Of a DNA stretch of 64,000 bases, positions 1 through 11,578 are shown in pieces (position 1 is the first letter of the stretch; each line of letters begins with the position of its first letter). The notes under the pieces are model-generated. The model did not search any database. It saw nothing but the letters and a program-made list of their open reading frames with translations, and was not told the DNA's origin. The position numbers were made by a program, and so were the translations under genes. The DNA comes from Ceratotherium simum simum. Lineage: Eukaryota > Chordata > Mammalia > Perissodactyla > Rhinocerotidae. The DNA is taken from contig NW_004454240.1 of assembly GCF_000283155.1 (NCBI RefSeq), forward strand, positions 2,426,380 to 2,490,379. The letters run 5' to 3'.

Positions 1-279
1 TCCTGTGCTAACATCCATACCAATCCTCCTCTTTTTGCTGAGGAAGTCCGGCCCTGAGCTAACATCTATTGCAAATCCTTCTCCTTATTTTCCCCTTTTC
101 TCCCCAAAGACCCAGTAGATAGTTGTATGTCATACTTGCACATCCTTGTAGTTGCTGTATGTGAGACGCTGCCTCAGCATGGCTGGACAAGTGGTGCGTC
201 AGTGTGTGCCTGGGATCCGAACCCGGGCCACCAGTAGTGGAGTGCACGCACTTAACCGCTAAGCCATGGGGCCAGCCCC
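1..279 (-). mobile_element. ERE SINE, long form
   Basis: Reverse complement of the perissodactyl ERE SINE. The tRNA-derived head ends at 279 (ggggccagcccc, read on the plus strand), with the A-box region 'ttaaccgctaagcc' and the B-box region 'gatccgaacccggg'. The tail towards position 1 carries the repeated 'gaggattggcatggatgttagctcaggg'-type module of the long ERE form, here in inverse. It is inserted in the L1 at 280-4875, whose continuation is outside the window, so its second target-site copy cannot be seen. Confidence 0.9.
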
Positions 280-589
280 TGTAGTATATTTTGAAGTCAG
301 GGATTGTGATGCCTCCAGCTTTGTTCTTTTTTCTCAGGATTGCTTTAGCTTTTCGGGGTCTTTTGTTGCCACATATGAATTTTCGTATTCTGTGTTCAAT
401 TTCCGTGAAGAATGTCATTGAGATTCTGATTGGGATTGCATTGAATCTGTAGACTGCTTTAGGTAGCATGGATGTTTTAACTATGTTGATTCTTCCAATC
501 CATGAGCATGGAATATCTTTCCATTGCTTTATGTCTTCTTTGATTTCTTTCAATAATGTCTTATACTTTTCATGGTATAGATCTTTCAC
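280..589 (-). pseudogene. L1-A ORF2 fragment, C-terminal part after the RT domain
   Basis: The translation contains [20 protein letters not shown], then [20 protein letters not shown] and later [14 protein letters not shown]. These are hallmark L1 ORF2p blocks following the RT domain. The frame then runs into the ERE insertion at 279. Confidence 0.88.
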
Positions 590-711
590 CTCCTTGGTTA
601 AATTTATTCCTAGATATTTTATTCTTTTTGTTGTGTTTGTAAATGGGATTGTATTCTTGATTTCTCTTTCTGCTAGTTCATTGTTAGTGTATAGAAATGC
701 AACTGATTTTT

Positions 712-1053
712 TTAAGTTGATTTTGTAGCCTGCAACTTTGCTATAGTTGTCATTTCTAATAGTTTTCTGATGGATTCTTTAGGATTTTCTATACATAAAA
801 TCATGTGTGCAAACAGTGACAGTTTCAATTCTTCATTGCCTATTTGGATTCCTTTTATTTCTTTTTCTTGCCTAATTTCTCTGGCCAAAATCTCCAATAC
901 TATGTAGAATAAGAGTGGCAAGAGTGGGCACACTTGTCTTATTCCTGTTCTCAGAGGGATGGCTTTCAGTTTTTCCCTATTGAGTATGATGTTGGCTTTG
1001 AGTTTGTCATATATGGCCTTTATTATGTTGAGGTACTTTCCTTCTATACCCAT
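712..1053 (-). pseudogene. L1-A ORF2 fragment, reverse transcriptase domain, active site lost
   Basis: The RT palm is recognisable: [15 protein letters not shown], then [13 protein letters not shown] (normally a G-x-R-Q-G-C-P motif) and a block ending [16 protein letters not shown]. Active L1s have F-A-D-D at the last site. Here the two catalytic aspartates are replaced by one histidine, with one codon missing, so polymerase activity is not possible. Confidence 0.88.
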
Positions 1054-1943
1054 TTTATTGAGTTTTTATCATAAATGGATCTTGGATCTTGTCAAATGCT
1101 TTCCCTGCATCTATTGAGATGATCATGTGGTTTTTATTCATTTTGTTAATGTGGTGTATCACATTGATTAATTTGTTGATGTTGAACCATCCCTGTGTCC
1201 CTGTTTAAATACCACTTGATCATGGTATATGATCTTTTAAAGGTATTGCTATATTTGGTTTGCAAATATTTTGTTGAAGATTTTTGCCTCTATGTTCATC
1301 AGCGATATTTTCCTTCTTTGTATTGTTCCTGTCTGGCTTTGGTATTAGGCTGATGTTGGGCTTGTAGCTTGTGTTGGGAAGTGTTCCATCTTCCTCTATT
1401 TTTTTGGAATAGTTTGAGAAAGATAGGTATTAAATATTATTTGAATGTTTGGTAAAATTCTCCAGAGAAGCCATCTGGTCCTGGATTTTTATTTTTTAGG
1501 AGGTTTTTGATTATCGTTTCCATCTCTTGTGATTGGTCTATTCCGATTCTCTATTTCTTCTTGATTCAGTTTTGGGAGGTTGTATGAGTCTAAGAATTTA
1601 TCCATTTCTTCTAGATTGTCCAATTTGTTGGCATATAGTTTTTCATAGTATTCTCTTATAATCTTTTGTATTTCTGTGGTACCTGTTGTAATTTCTCCTC
1701 TTTCATTTCTAATTTTACTTATTTCGGCCTTCTCTCTTTTTTTATTAGTGAGTCTGGCTAAGGGTTTGTCAATTTTGTTTATTTTCTCAAAGAACCAGCT
1801 CTTTGTTTAATTGATCCTTTCTACTGTTGTTTGGTTTCAATTTAATTTATTTCTGCTCTAATTTCTATTATTTCACTCCTGCTGACTTTTTTTTTTTTTT
1901 TTGCCTAATTCTGTTAGGTGTAGTTTATGATTATTTCATAGTT

Positions 1944-2902
1944 TTATTGTTTGTTAAAGTGGGCCTGTTTTGCCATGAATTTCCCTCTGAGGACTACATT
2001 TGCTGCATCCCATATGAGTAGGTATGATGTGTTTTTATTTTCATTTGTCTCCAGATATTTTTTGATTTCTCCTTTAATTTCTTCAAGGATCCATTGGTTG
2101 TTCAGTAGCATGTGGTTTAGTCTCGACATCTTTGTCACTTTCCCAGTGTTTTTCTTGTGGTTGATTTCTATTTTCATAGCATTATGGTCAGAAAAGATGC
2201 TTGTTATGATTTCAATCTTCTTAAATTTATGGAAGCTTGCCTTGTTTCCCAACATATGGTCTATGCTTGAGAATGTTCCATGAACGCCTGAAAAGAATGT
2301 GTATTCTGCTGTGTTTGCATGGAGTGCTCTATATATATCTATTAAGTCCATCTGGTCTAGTTTTATGTTTAAGTCCACAATTTCCTTATTGACTTTCTGT
2401 CTGGATGGTCTATCCATTGATGTAAGTGTGGTGTTTAGGTCCCCTACTACTATTGTGATGTTGTTAATTTCTCCCTTTAGGTCTGTTAATAGTTGCTTTA
2501 TGTATTTTGGTGCTCCAGTGTTGGGTGCATATATATTTATAAGCGATATGTCTTCTTGTTGGAGTGTCCCTTTTATCATTATATATTGCTGCTTTTTGTC
2601 TCTCATAACCTGTTTTATCTTGAAGTCTGCTTTGTCTGATATAAGTATGGCAACACTTGCTTCTTTTGTTTGCCATTAGCTTGGAGTATCATCTTCCATC
2701 CCTTCACTCTGAGCCTGTGTTTATCTTTAGAGCTGACATGTGTTTCCTGGAGGCAGCATATTATTGGGTCTTGTTGTTTAATCCATCCCACCACTCTGTG
2801 TCTTTTGATTGGACAATTCAATCCATTTACATTTAGAGTGATTATTGATATATGAGGGCTTAGTGCTGCTATTTTATTGCTTATTTTCTGGTTCTTTTGC
2901 AT
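1944..2902 (-). pseudogene. L1-A ORF2 fragment, APE-type endonuclease domain
   Basis: Two frames joined by a frameshift near 2610 cover the ORF2p endonuclease. The N-terminal part has ITLNVNGLN and CLQETH, with the catalytic Asn and Glu. The rest has VVGDLNT, SSIDHMLGNK and SDHNAMKIEIN, with the Asp/Asn and Asp-His residues. The catalytic residues are all present, but the frame is broken. Confidence 0.88.
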
Positions 2903-3496
2903 TCCTTTGTTTCTTGTCCCGTGTGTTTCAGACTACCAATTCAGTTTGGTAGTTCTTTATGATGGTTTTCTTAGTTTTCTCTTTATATATCATATGTGTC
3001 TCTGTTCTGATTATTTGTTTAGTGGTTACCATGAGGTTTGTATAAAAAATCTCGTAGATGAGATAGTCCATTTTCTGATAGCCTCTTATTTCCTTAGACT
3101 AAGTTGATTCCATCCCTTTCCTCTTCACCTTCTACATAATTATTGTCACAGCTTCTTCCTCTTGTGTTATGAGTTTGTGGTTAAAATGAGATTATATTTA
3201 TTTTTGGTGTTTTCCTTCCCTTTATCATTGATGTTATAATTGTTTGCTAACCTGTTCTGATAGAGAGCTGAAATTTTTCTGATTTTGTCTACCTATTTTT
3301 CTCCTTGCTCAAGGCTTTGTATCCCCTTTGTCTCTTTTTTTTTTCAGGTATGAGGGCCTTCTTGAGCTTTTCTTGTATTGGGGGCCTTGTGGCGATGAAC
3401 TCCCTTAGGTTTTGTTTATCTGGGAAAGTTTTTATTTCCTCATCATATCTGAAGGATATTTTCATTGGATAGAGTATTCTTGGCTGAAAGTTTTGG

Positions 3497-3742
3497 TCAT
3501 GGCTGAAAGTTTTGGTCTTTCAGAATTTTGAATATATCATTCCACTCTCTCCTAGCCTGTAAGGTTTCTGCTGAGAAACTTGCTGAAAGCCAGACAAGAG
3601 TTCCTTTGTACATTTTTTTCTTCTGCCTTGCTGCCCTTAATATTTTGTCTTTGTCATTGACTTTTTCCAGCTTTACTGCTATATGCCTTGGAGAGGATCT
3701 TTTTACGTTGATACAGTTAGGAGATCTATTGGCTTCATTCAC
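3497..3742 (-). pseudogene. L1-A ORF1 fragment
   Basis: The translation ends with SAETLQARREWNDIFKILKD, the conserved block of the C-terminal RNA-binding half of L1 ORF1p, preceded by RHIAVKLEKVNDKDKILRAA from the RRM-like domain. The coiled-coil half (about 3750-4250) is out of frame. Confidence 0.85.
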
Positions 3743-4259
3743 TTGTATTTCCAGCTCTTTACCCAGGTTTTAGAAGTACTCAGATATTATTTCTTTGAAC
3801 AAGCTCTCTGCTCCTTTTTCCCTCTCATCTCCCTCTGGAATACCTATGATCATTATGTTGCATTTCCTAATTGAGTTGGATATTTCTTAGAGAATTTCTT
3901 CATCTATTTTTAATCTTAGTTCTCTCTCCTCCTCCACCTGGAGCATTTCTGCATTCCTATCGCCTAGATTGCTAATTCTACCCTCCATATTGTCAGCTGT
4001 TATTTAGAAACTCCAGATTTCTCTTTATCTCCTCCATTGTGTTTTTCATGGCCAATATTTTTGATTGGTTTTTCTTTATAGTTTCAATCTCTTCTGTGAA
4101 GTTCCTGATTTCATTGAACTGTCTATCTGTATTTTCTTGTAACTCGTTGAGTTTTTTTATCATAGCTATTTTGAATTCTCTGTCATTTAGATTATAAATT
4201 TCTGTGCCTTCAGGATTGATTTCTGGGTGCTAGTCATTTTCCTTCTGGTCTACAGATTT

Positions 4260-4875
4260 AATATATTTTTTCATCCTGTTTGATGGTGTGGATTTGTGTG
4301 TCTGCATAGTGATAGTATCTTGTTGCAGCTTCCACCTGCTGCCACTGGGTGGGGGTCAAGAGCTGTGTATTCTGAACACACTGCGATCCGCAGGTGCTCT
4401 GGCTGACTGGTTGTGCTGTAGCACTGGACGGGGGGAGGGGTGCTTCCTTTCACCTGCCTGATCCCAGGGGCTTCTTGTTCTTCCCTCACTATCTGCTCTC
4501 CTGAGGTGCTAGCTTGATGAAGACACCCCCGCAACAGTTCGGTCACCTCCATGTGGGTGTTTTCCACAGGCTGTGAGAGAACTGGGAGAGTGATGGTTTT
4601 CCAGTGGAGGGCCGCCCCTCCTCACTCTCTCTGAGAGCTGTGGGGTCCCGGACTTGCTGCCGTTCGGGAGGGAGAGGAGCTCTCCTTACCTGCTTCCACT
4701 TGCTCTGGCGGGGGGGTCAAGCACCCCCACCTTCAGACGTTTGGCTACGTGGGTCTCTCAGACATCTTTTGTGTTGTGTGAATGTCCTCTGTTAGTATAT
4801 GAATGTCTTTTTTGTTATGTCTTCGAGGGGAGAGCCTAAGGGCAGAGCTCACTCTGCCATGATGCTGACATCACT
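4260..4875 (-). promoter_or_regulatory. L1-A 5' UTR (ancestral L1 promoter region)
   Basis: GC-richer than the L1 body and without coding frames. It lies upstream of ORF1 and ends at 'gccatgatgctgacatc' (plus-strand reading), comparable to the 'catcttgacaccg' end of the L1 at 37840. The exact terminus is uncertain by about 10 bp. Confidence 0.65.
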
Positions 4876-5171
4876 GATCAGTGAGCTCTATGTATTTTTT
4901 AACTTCCTTTGAGACTTCCTCTTAGACCTATGGATTACTTTCAGGCATGGTATTTAATTTCTAAGTGTTTGGAGAGTTTCCTGTTGTTTTGCTGTTATTG
5001 ATTTCTAGTTTGATTACATTATGATCAGAGAACATACTCTATTATTATAATTCTCTTAAATTTGATGAAGTTTGTTCTATGGCCCAGGTTATGTTTTATC
5101 TTGATAAATGTTCCATGGGTGCTTAAAAATGCGTAGTCTGGTTGTTGGGAGTAGTGTTCTATATATGTCAG

Positions 5172-5406
5172 TTAGATTTTGTTGGGTTCATTGTGTTGTT
5201 TTTCTATATCCTTGTTGATTTTCTGTCTAGTAATTTTATCAATTGTTGCAAGTTGTTGAAGTCCCCAACTATATTTGTGGATTTGTCTGTTTCTTCTTTG
5301 TTTCATGTATTTTGAGGCTCTGTTGTTTGGTGTGTACATATTTAGGATTGTTATGTCATCCTGATGGATTGATCCTTTTATCATATCAATGTCCCCACCC
5401 TCCCTT
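5172..5406 (-). pseudogene. L1-B ORF2 endonuclease fragment
   Basis: The frame reads IKGSIHQDDITILNMYTPNN and ASKYMKQ, the L1 endonuclease block before the G-D-x-N motif. That motif itself is destroyed (YSWGLQQL follows). The frame ends at the SINE insertion at 5407; the N-terminal endonuclease continues in pieces at 5650-5930. Confidence 0.75.
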
Positions 5407-5650
5407 TTTTTTAAAGATTTGGCCCAAGCTAACATCTGTTGTCAATCTTCTTGTTTCCCCCTCATCCACAAAGCTCCAGTACATAGTTGTATATTCTAGT
5501 TGTAAGTCCTTCTAGTTCTTCTATGTTAGCCACTGCCACAGCCATGGCTACTGACAGATGAGTGGTGTGGTTCCATGACCAGGAACTGAACCTGGGCTGC
5601 CAAAGCAGTGAGAGCACCGAACTTTAACCACTAGGCAATCAGGGTGGGTT
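5407..5650 (-). mobile_element. Old tRNA-derived SINE (diverged ERE type)
   Basis: The order matches an inverted ERE: poly-T, 'gctaacatctgttg', 'agtacatagttgta', 'gaacctgggctgcc', 'aaccactaggca'. It is far more diverged from the other copies and lacks the GGCCGGCC start, so it is an early ERE subfamily or a related SINE. It interrupts the L1-B endonuclease. Confidence 0.72.
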
Positions 5651-6234
5651 CTCAATATCCCTTTTTGTCTCTAGTAATTTTCTTTGCTTGGAATTGCACT
5701 TTGTCTTGTACGCATATAAACACTCATGCTTCTTTTTCATTAATTTTTGCATGGTATATATTTTTCTATTCTTATTTTCAACCTACCTATTTTGTTGTAC
5801 TCAAAATGAATACAGCATTTCTTGTAGACATTATATAGTTGGATAATGTTTTATAATCCACCCTGCTAATCTCTTTTAATTGGTGTATTTAGACCATTTA
5901 CATTTAATGGTCTGTTAGCACTTAAGTCTGTCATTTTATATTTCATGTTCTGTTTGTTCCCTCTGTTTATAATTCCTGTTTTCTTTTTCCTGCCTTCTTG
6001 TCAGTAATTTGAACAATTTTAAAGGATTTCATCTTTATTTATTCATAATGTTTTTGAGGATTTCACTCAGTATAGTTTCTTTAGTAGTTCTTACTGGTTG
6101 CTCTAGGTATTGCAATACATATATAACTTATGACAGTCGACTGGTATCAGTGATTTAGCACTTCAAGTGAAGTGTAGAAATCTTACTTCCATTTAGGGCC
6201 ATTTACACTCCCTATTTTTTTCTGGTAACGCTCT

Positions 6235-6657
6235 AAGGACATGTAATTCACATACTGTACAATTCATCCATTTAACATGTACAGTTCAATGGTTTTTGGA
6301 GTTGTGCAAACATCACTACAATCAATTTTAGAACATTTTCATCATCCTAAAAAGAAACCTTGTACCCTTTAGTAGTCAACCCTCATTTCCGTCTAAGTCC
6401 CCCCATCCCCGGAACCATTAATTTACTTTCTATCTCTATGGATTTGCCTATTCTGGACATTTCATATAAACGGAATCATAAAATATGTTACTGGCTTCTT
6501 TCACTTAGCATAATGTTTTCAAGATGCATCCATCTTGTACCACACGTCAGTATTATTGCCAAATATTGTTCTATTGTATGAATATACCACATTTATCCAT
6601 CCACCAGTTGATGGATGTTTGGGTTGTTTCCAGTTTTTGGCTATTATAAATAAATTT
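6235..6657 (-). mobile_element. L1M 3' end inserted in L1-B
   Basis: Inverse of the classical mammalian L1M 3' UTR: 'attcacatactgtacaattc', 'cattttcatcatcc', 'tggacatttcatataaa', 'ttgatggatgtttgggttg'. L1-B inter-ORF sequence continues on both sides, so this is a 5'-truncated insertion. Confidence 0.78.
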
Positions 6658-6996
6658 AAGAAACTCACAAGAACTAGCATAGTCTATTATATGTACCCCT
6701 ATTTTCACCATTGTGGTGTACTTCTTTTCTTTCTGAAGTTCTGAGCCTTCTTCTGTTATCATTTCTGTTTATAGTACTTCTTTTAGCAAATCTTTAAGTG
6801 TAGGTTTGCTAGCAACAAATACTCTTATTCATCTGAAGATTTCTTTATTTTCCCTTAATTCCTGAAGGGATGGATTCTCTTGATATAGATCTGTGGTTGA
6901 CAGTTTTCTCTCAGTATTTGAAAAACATTGTACCATTTCCTCCTGGCCTCTATGCTTTCAAATAAGAAATCTGTTGACAGTTGAATTGGTGTTCCC

Positions 6997-7191
6997 TTAT
7001 AAGTAATGCATCATCTTTTTTCTTGCTGCTCTCAAGATTTTTTCATTATCTTTAATTTTCAGAAGTTTAATTATGATGTATCTTGGCATGGATTTATTTG
7101 GGTTTATTATATTTTGATTTCGCTCAGTTTCTTGAATCCGTAGCATTATGTATTTTGCCAAATTTTGGAAGTTTTCAGCCATTATTTCCTT
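6997..7191 (-). pseudogene. L1-B ORF1 fragment
   Basis: The frame contains KEIMAENFQNLAKYIMLRIQ and then ETERNQNIINPNKSMPRYII and KDNEKILRAARKK, matching the L1 ORF1p RRM block. The ORF1 coiled-coil part continues at 7800-8250, beyond an inserted L1M 3' end. Confidence 0.75.
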
Positions 7192-7798
7192 TTTTAAAAT
7201 TAAAAAAATTAATTGTGGTAAAATACACATAAAATTTACCATATTAACCATTTTTTTTGTTAACATATCCAAGATCACCCACTTTCTTTCTTTTTTTTTT
7301 TTTTAAAGATTTTATTTATTTATTTTTCCCCCAAAGCCCCAGTACATAGTTGTCTGTCATAGCTGCACATCCTTCTAGTTGCTGTATGTGGGACGCGGCC
7401 TCAGCATGGCTGGAGGAGTGGTGCCTCGGTGCGCACCCGGGATCCGAACCCGGGCCGCCGGCAGCGAAGCACACGCACTTAACCGCTAAGCCACGGGGCC
7501 GGCCCATATTAACCATTTTTAAGTGTACAGTACCTTCACATTGTTGTGCACCCAATCTCCAAAACTATTTTCATCTTGCAAAACTGAAACTCTATACCCA
7601 TGAAACAACACCCCACTCTCCTCTACTCCTAACCCCCGTAAGTCATCATTCTACTTTCTGTCTCTATGAATTTGACTACTCTAGGTACCTCATATAAGTA
7701 GAATCATACACTATTTGTCTTTTTGTGACTGGCTTATTTCACTTACTATAATGTCCTCAAGGTTCATCCATGTTGCAGCATGTGTCAGAATTTCCTTC
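7192..7798 (-). mobile_element. L1M 3' end inserted in L1-B ORF1
   Basis: Inverse L1M 3' UTR: 'attgtggtaaaatacacata', 'catcttgcaaaactgaaact', 'ctttctgtctctatgaattt', 'tcatccatgttgcagcatgt'. It is interrupted by the ERE insertion at about 7256-7504, after which 'catattaaccattttt' is repeated and the L1M continues. Confidence 0.82.
7256..7504 (-). mobile_element. ERE SINE with extra 3' sequence
   Basis: The ERE body is 7290-7504 in inverse (head 'gccacggggccggccc', T+ tail 'aaagattttatttattta'). The target site catattaaccattttt is at 7240-7255 and again at 7505-7520. Between the left copy and the ERE poly-T tract lie about 35 bp (7256-7290) that belong neither to the L1M target nor to other EREs; see findings. 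Confidence 0.9.
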
Positions 7799-8269
7799 CT
7801 TTTTAAGTCAGTCATTATTTATTTGAGTCCTCTTTCAGCACTTCTTTCTCTCTCCTCTCCTTTTGGACACTGACGATATGAATGCTGGATCTTTTCTTAT
7901 TGTCCCACAGATTCCCTGAGGCTATGTTCATTTTTTTCCAGTCTTTTTCTCTCTTTTGTTCAGATTGAGTAAATTCTACTGCTCTGACCTCAAGTTCACT
8001 GATTTTATCTTATGTTATCTCTACTCTCCCATTGAGCCCATCCACTGAGTTTATTTTAGTTATTGTATTTTTAAGTTCTATCATTTCTATTTGCTTTTTT
8101 TATATAACTTCTATTTCTTTGCTGAGATTTTGTATGTCTTCATTTGTTTCAAGAGAATTTTTAATTACTTGTTGGATCATTTTTATTATAAATGCTTTAT
8201 AATTTTTGTCAGATAAAATCTGATTCATCTCAGTGTTGGTGCCTGTTCTCATTCATGAGTGATTTTTTA

Positions 8270-9615
8270 TTGTAAACCGGAGGTTTTTGGATACTATATT
8301 ATGAGACTCTGGATCCTATTTAATATCTTTTTTAAAGCAGGCAGTCCCTGTGTTAAGGTATAATGTGAGGGCTGGGTATATGTGTATGTTCCTGTTCCCA
8401 CTGACATGACCCAGGCAAAAGTGGGGCACTGACTTACACTTCCTTGTTACAAATGGGTGGAGTGGAAGTCCAGCTACCTGCTTGACTGCTGACACTATCC
8501 CAGTGAAAGTGGAGCATTGACCCACAGGGTTCCGGCTTCTATTATCTTTGAATGGAAATGTAAGCTCAGCTCTCTGGAAGGTCCTGCTGACACCAGGGGA
8601 AGAGAGAGGGAGAAGCAAAGTACCAACTAGCTCAACCTTTTACCACTTTGTTAAGCCTCATTGATGCTGACTGGGGGTGGAGGCTCAGCTCACCACTGTC
8701 CCCACTGACACCAGGGGAGGGGGAATAGAAGTGCTGACTAGCCCTGCTTCACACTGCCTCTTTCAGTCTCATTGCTGCCAGATGGGTATGAAGGTTCAGC
8801 TTCCCACTGGTCCTCCCTGACACCAGGGATAGGGGGAAAGTGGAGTGCTTACTAGCTTTGACACACATCCCTTTGTTCAGTCTTTTTGATGTGGAGGGGT
8901 TGGAAGCTCAGCCTCCCCATTGGGCCCCAATGATGTGGAGATGGGAACAAAGTCTGGTGGCAACTAGCTGTGCCTTGTACCAAGTTGTTAACTCCCCTTG
9001 CTTCTGGGTGAGTATGGCAGTTTAATGTGCCACTGGACTGGGCTAACAGTACTCTGGAAGGAGAATAGGAGCACCATCTGCTTCTGCTAGATGGAGGATT
9101 AGAAGGATTGCCTGCTCAGTTCTGCCAAAATTACCCCAGCAGTGGAATAGGGGAATGGCGCCTACTTTTTTGTGGGAAGGGGTGGAGTGGAAGAGTAACT
9201 TCCTACTAGGCCCCACTGAAGCTGTGGGGCAGTGGGGAGGGTGTGATTTTGTTCCATTGGTTTTTGGCTGGAATAGGGCAAGTATTGCCAAAAAGATTTA
9301 GTGTTGTTAGGTAACCCTTTCCCCCTTTCCTTTAGATACGGGGATCAGGCTTTTCTTAGCATTTTTTTTTTGGTCTGTGCCTATTGGCAGTTAAGAGGCT
9401 TCTGTAGTGCCCTGTCTAGGACACATGTGAGGCTAAAAGGAAACCCAGGGAGCCCATTGCTGCATTGTTCCACAAGTTCTGAGGCAGTCTGCCTTGTTCT
9501 TTTCACCTTTAAGAGTGTTGTTTGTTATGTTACATCCAGGCCTTTTTAGTTGTAAGAGGGAGGACCTAGAAGGAAAGAAGTTTCTCCATCTTGGCAGAAA
9601 CAAAAGTCCTCCTAT
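8270..9615 (-). promoter_or_regulatory. L1-B 5' UTR
   Basis: Non-coding, repetitive at the level of short motifs: 'ctgacaccaggg' followed by 'agtgctgactag' recurs near 8590, 8705 and 8820. This is the degenerate tandem structure seen in old L1 5' UTRs. Confidence 0.6.
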
Positions 9616-10334
9616 TTTCTTTTTTAAGGAAAAAAATCAGCAGAGCACACAACATCCTCAAAAATGGATATTTTTTGATATCTAAGGGGATTTCTGATGG
9701 TAGTAATGATTTAAGGAAGAAACCATAGTGAAAGAGTGTCTAGGAAAACAAAGAGATAGAGATTTAATAGGTTTATGGAAAGCTGTGCAAGATACATTTC
9801 CTAATTTCACTGGAAATTTGTGGAAAGTTAAACTGATCACTCTTAGTGTGGCCTAAGTTCTCTTTCTATACAATGCTCCTTTGTGGGTTTATAAAGCTCT
9901 TTGTGTTTCTTGGGGGAAAGATGTAAGTGGCAGGGGAAACTTTGGCTCCTTGTGCATAAAACAAGATTTGACATTCACAGTTACTGTTAAGTAAAAGTAA
10001 GACTGGTAGAATTAGGGTCCCCTAGGGGTTTGCAAATAGCAGCTGCTTTAAGTCTCAAAAGCAATAACAGCAATATTTTCCCATACTCACATTCTCAACT
10101 CTAAGCACTAGTGACTTTTACTTGTTGGAATTCTTGGTGTAAAATATACGATTTCAAATTCATTGTTTCAGAAGAGGTCCATATCTTCACTTTACAACCC
10201 CTGTCTTAGATGTCATTTTCTGGTCCTTAAACCCTTGCCTCAAACCATTATGCTTCAGATGCTGCTGCATTACTAGTACCAGGCTGATTATAGCACTGGA
10301 TATTAGAAGGAAAAAGCAAGTGTCTGACCATGCT
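9616..10334 (-). other. Intronic sequence, nothing recognised
   Basis: AT-rich unique-looking sequence with no repeat I can name and no exon-like frame. Confidence 0.5.
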
Positions 10335-10570
10335 AAGTCACTTGGAAGCAGTGTAGTTGAAAGAACTTTGGAGTCAAAAAGCCCTTGGATCAATTCTTGT
10401 ATCTGCCACTAACTAGTTGTGTAGCTTTGGGCTAATTTCTTAATCTTTCTGAGCCACAGTTTACTCACCTGTAAAATGAGAATAACACTGGCTTTACAGG
10501 ATTGCAATAAGAATTCAATGATATAAATCACATAAAATGAGGGCCCAAAGTTGGTATGCAACAACTCTGT
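10335..10570 (+). mobile_element. MIR SINE
   Basis: Matches the MIR core and tail: 'gccactaactagttgtgtag', 'cagtttactcacctgtaaaa', 'gagaataacactggc'. Confidence 0.85.
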
Positions 10571-11404
10571 GAAAGCTTCTAGAGAACATGACCAATCTCT
10601 GACAATTGTGCCTGTATTTATCTAACTTTTCTCCCACTTGACCACGTAATGGCTGTTTCCTGCTTCTCCCATGCCTTAAATTTAGTCTCTATACTTACAT
10701 ATGTTACAGCTTATGGGACAAAGAGCCATCATTCATTTGAAACAGAAAAATATTGATATGCTCATCTTATCTTGATATTTATAATTACTATCTCTAGTCT
10801 CCAGAATAGAAGTCCAAAGAAAAGAAAGGAAAAAATAAACAAAACCTAAAAAGTTTTGCAATGCAACCTAAACATTTCCTGCTCGATTCTCTTCTATTTA
10901 TAGTATAGGTTTGTTTATATAGTACAAGATTATTCTTCTGGTGTGGGAATGGGGAAATTGAACCTAAATTTTGAGTTTTAATGGTGTATTAATGATACTG
11001 TACACCATTGGCAATAATGTCCAAGGTCCTATTCAACTGACCTAAAAGGATCTAGTGGTAAAGAGAGATGGACATCACCAAGACAGTAGTTTGGGGGTGG
11101 GTCTGTGCCTTGTGGCTTTACTAAGATTCTAAACTTTCATTCCAAAAATTCTAAAAATTTTTCCACCCTGAGACAGTAAAGAGAGCTGATGCCCTGTAAC
11201 CCAAGTAGAATGCTTATGGCTAGAAAAAGTTTCCAACCAAGTAGCTCTCAAGAAACCACAGCCTGGCCAAGACTCAGGCAGAGAAGGTCAACATGAATAC
11301 TTTAAGGTTAAGATTAGGTTTGGAAGCATCAAAAAGACAAATGAACACCTGCCCAGAGGGGCAAATAAGACAAGGAAGACTTTATTTTTCTTCTTATCTT
11401 TTCT
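10571..11404 (-). other. Intronic sequence, nothing recognised
   Basis: No repeat family or coding signal could be named. It contains a near-palindromic 'gatactgtacaccattg' stretch of no evident meaning. Confidence 0.5.
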
Positions 11405-11578
11405 CACAACCTGTACCCTCTGCTCAAACTACTTAATATCTCTGAGGTTGAAATCCATGTCTGTATGTAAAATGAGAATAACCTCCATTTCATGTGTAGG
11501 GATGATGTAAGGATTAGAGTGCCTAGCACAGTGCCTGGAACATGGTAGAAATGCAATAGATTATAGTTATTTTTAGAG
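11405..11578 (+). mobile_element. MIR SINE, diverged
   Basis: MIR 3' half: 'tgtaaaatgagaataacctc', 'gcctagcacagtgcctggaa', 'atggtagaaatgcaataga'. Confidence 0.78.

Larger units (their letters stand above)
280..4875 (-). mobile_element. LINE-1, full 5' end, 3' end outside the window (L1-A)
   Basis: Read on the minus strand it contains a GC-richer 5' UTR (about 4260-4875), ORF1 remnants, and ORF2 with endonuclease and reverse transcriptase regions, then runs into the ERE at 1-279. It is the less diverged of the two nested L1s here and interrupts the older L1-B at 4876. Several frameshifts and a damaged RT active site show that it is dead. Its missing 3' part should lie just left of the window. 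Confidence 0.9.
4876..9615 (-). mobile_element. Older LINE-1 (L1M-type) with 5' end (L1-B)
   Basis: Minus-strand ORF2 endonuclease sequence resumes at 4876. It is followed by the inter-ORF region, ORF1 remnants (6660-7190 and 7800-8250) and a long 5' UTR to about 9615, where the plus strand reads 'ctccatcttggcag', a typical L1 5' terminus. It is interrupted by L1-A, an old SINE (5407-5650), two L1M 3' ends and an ERE. Its 3' half must lie left of the window. Confidence 0.82.
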
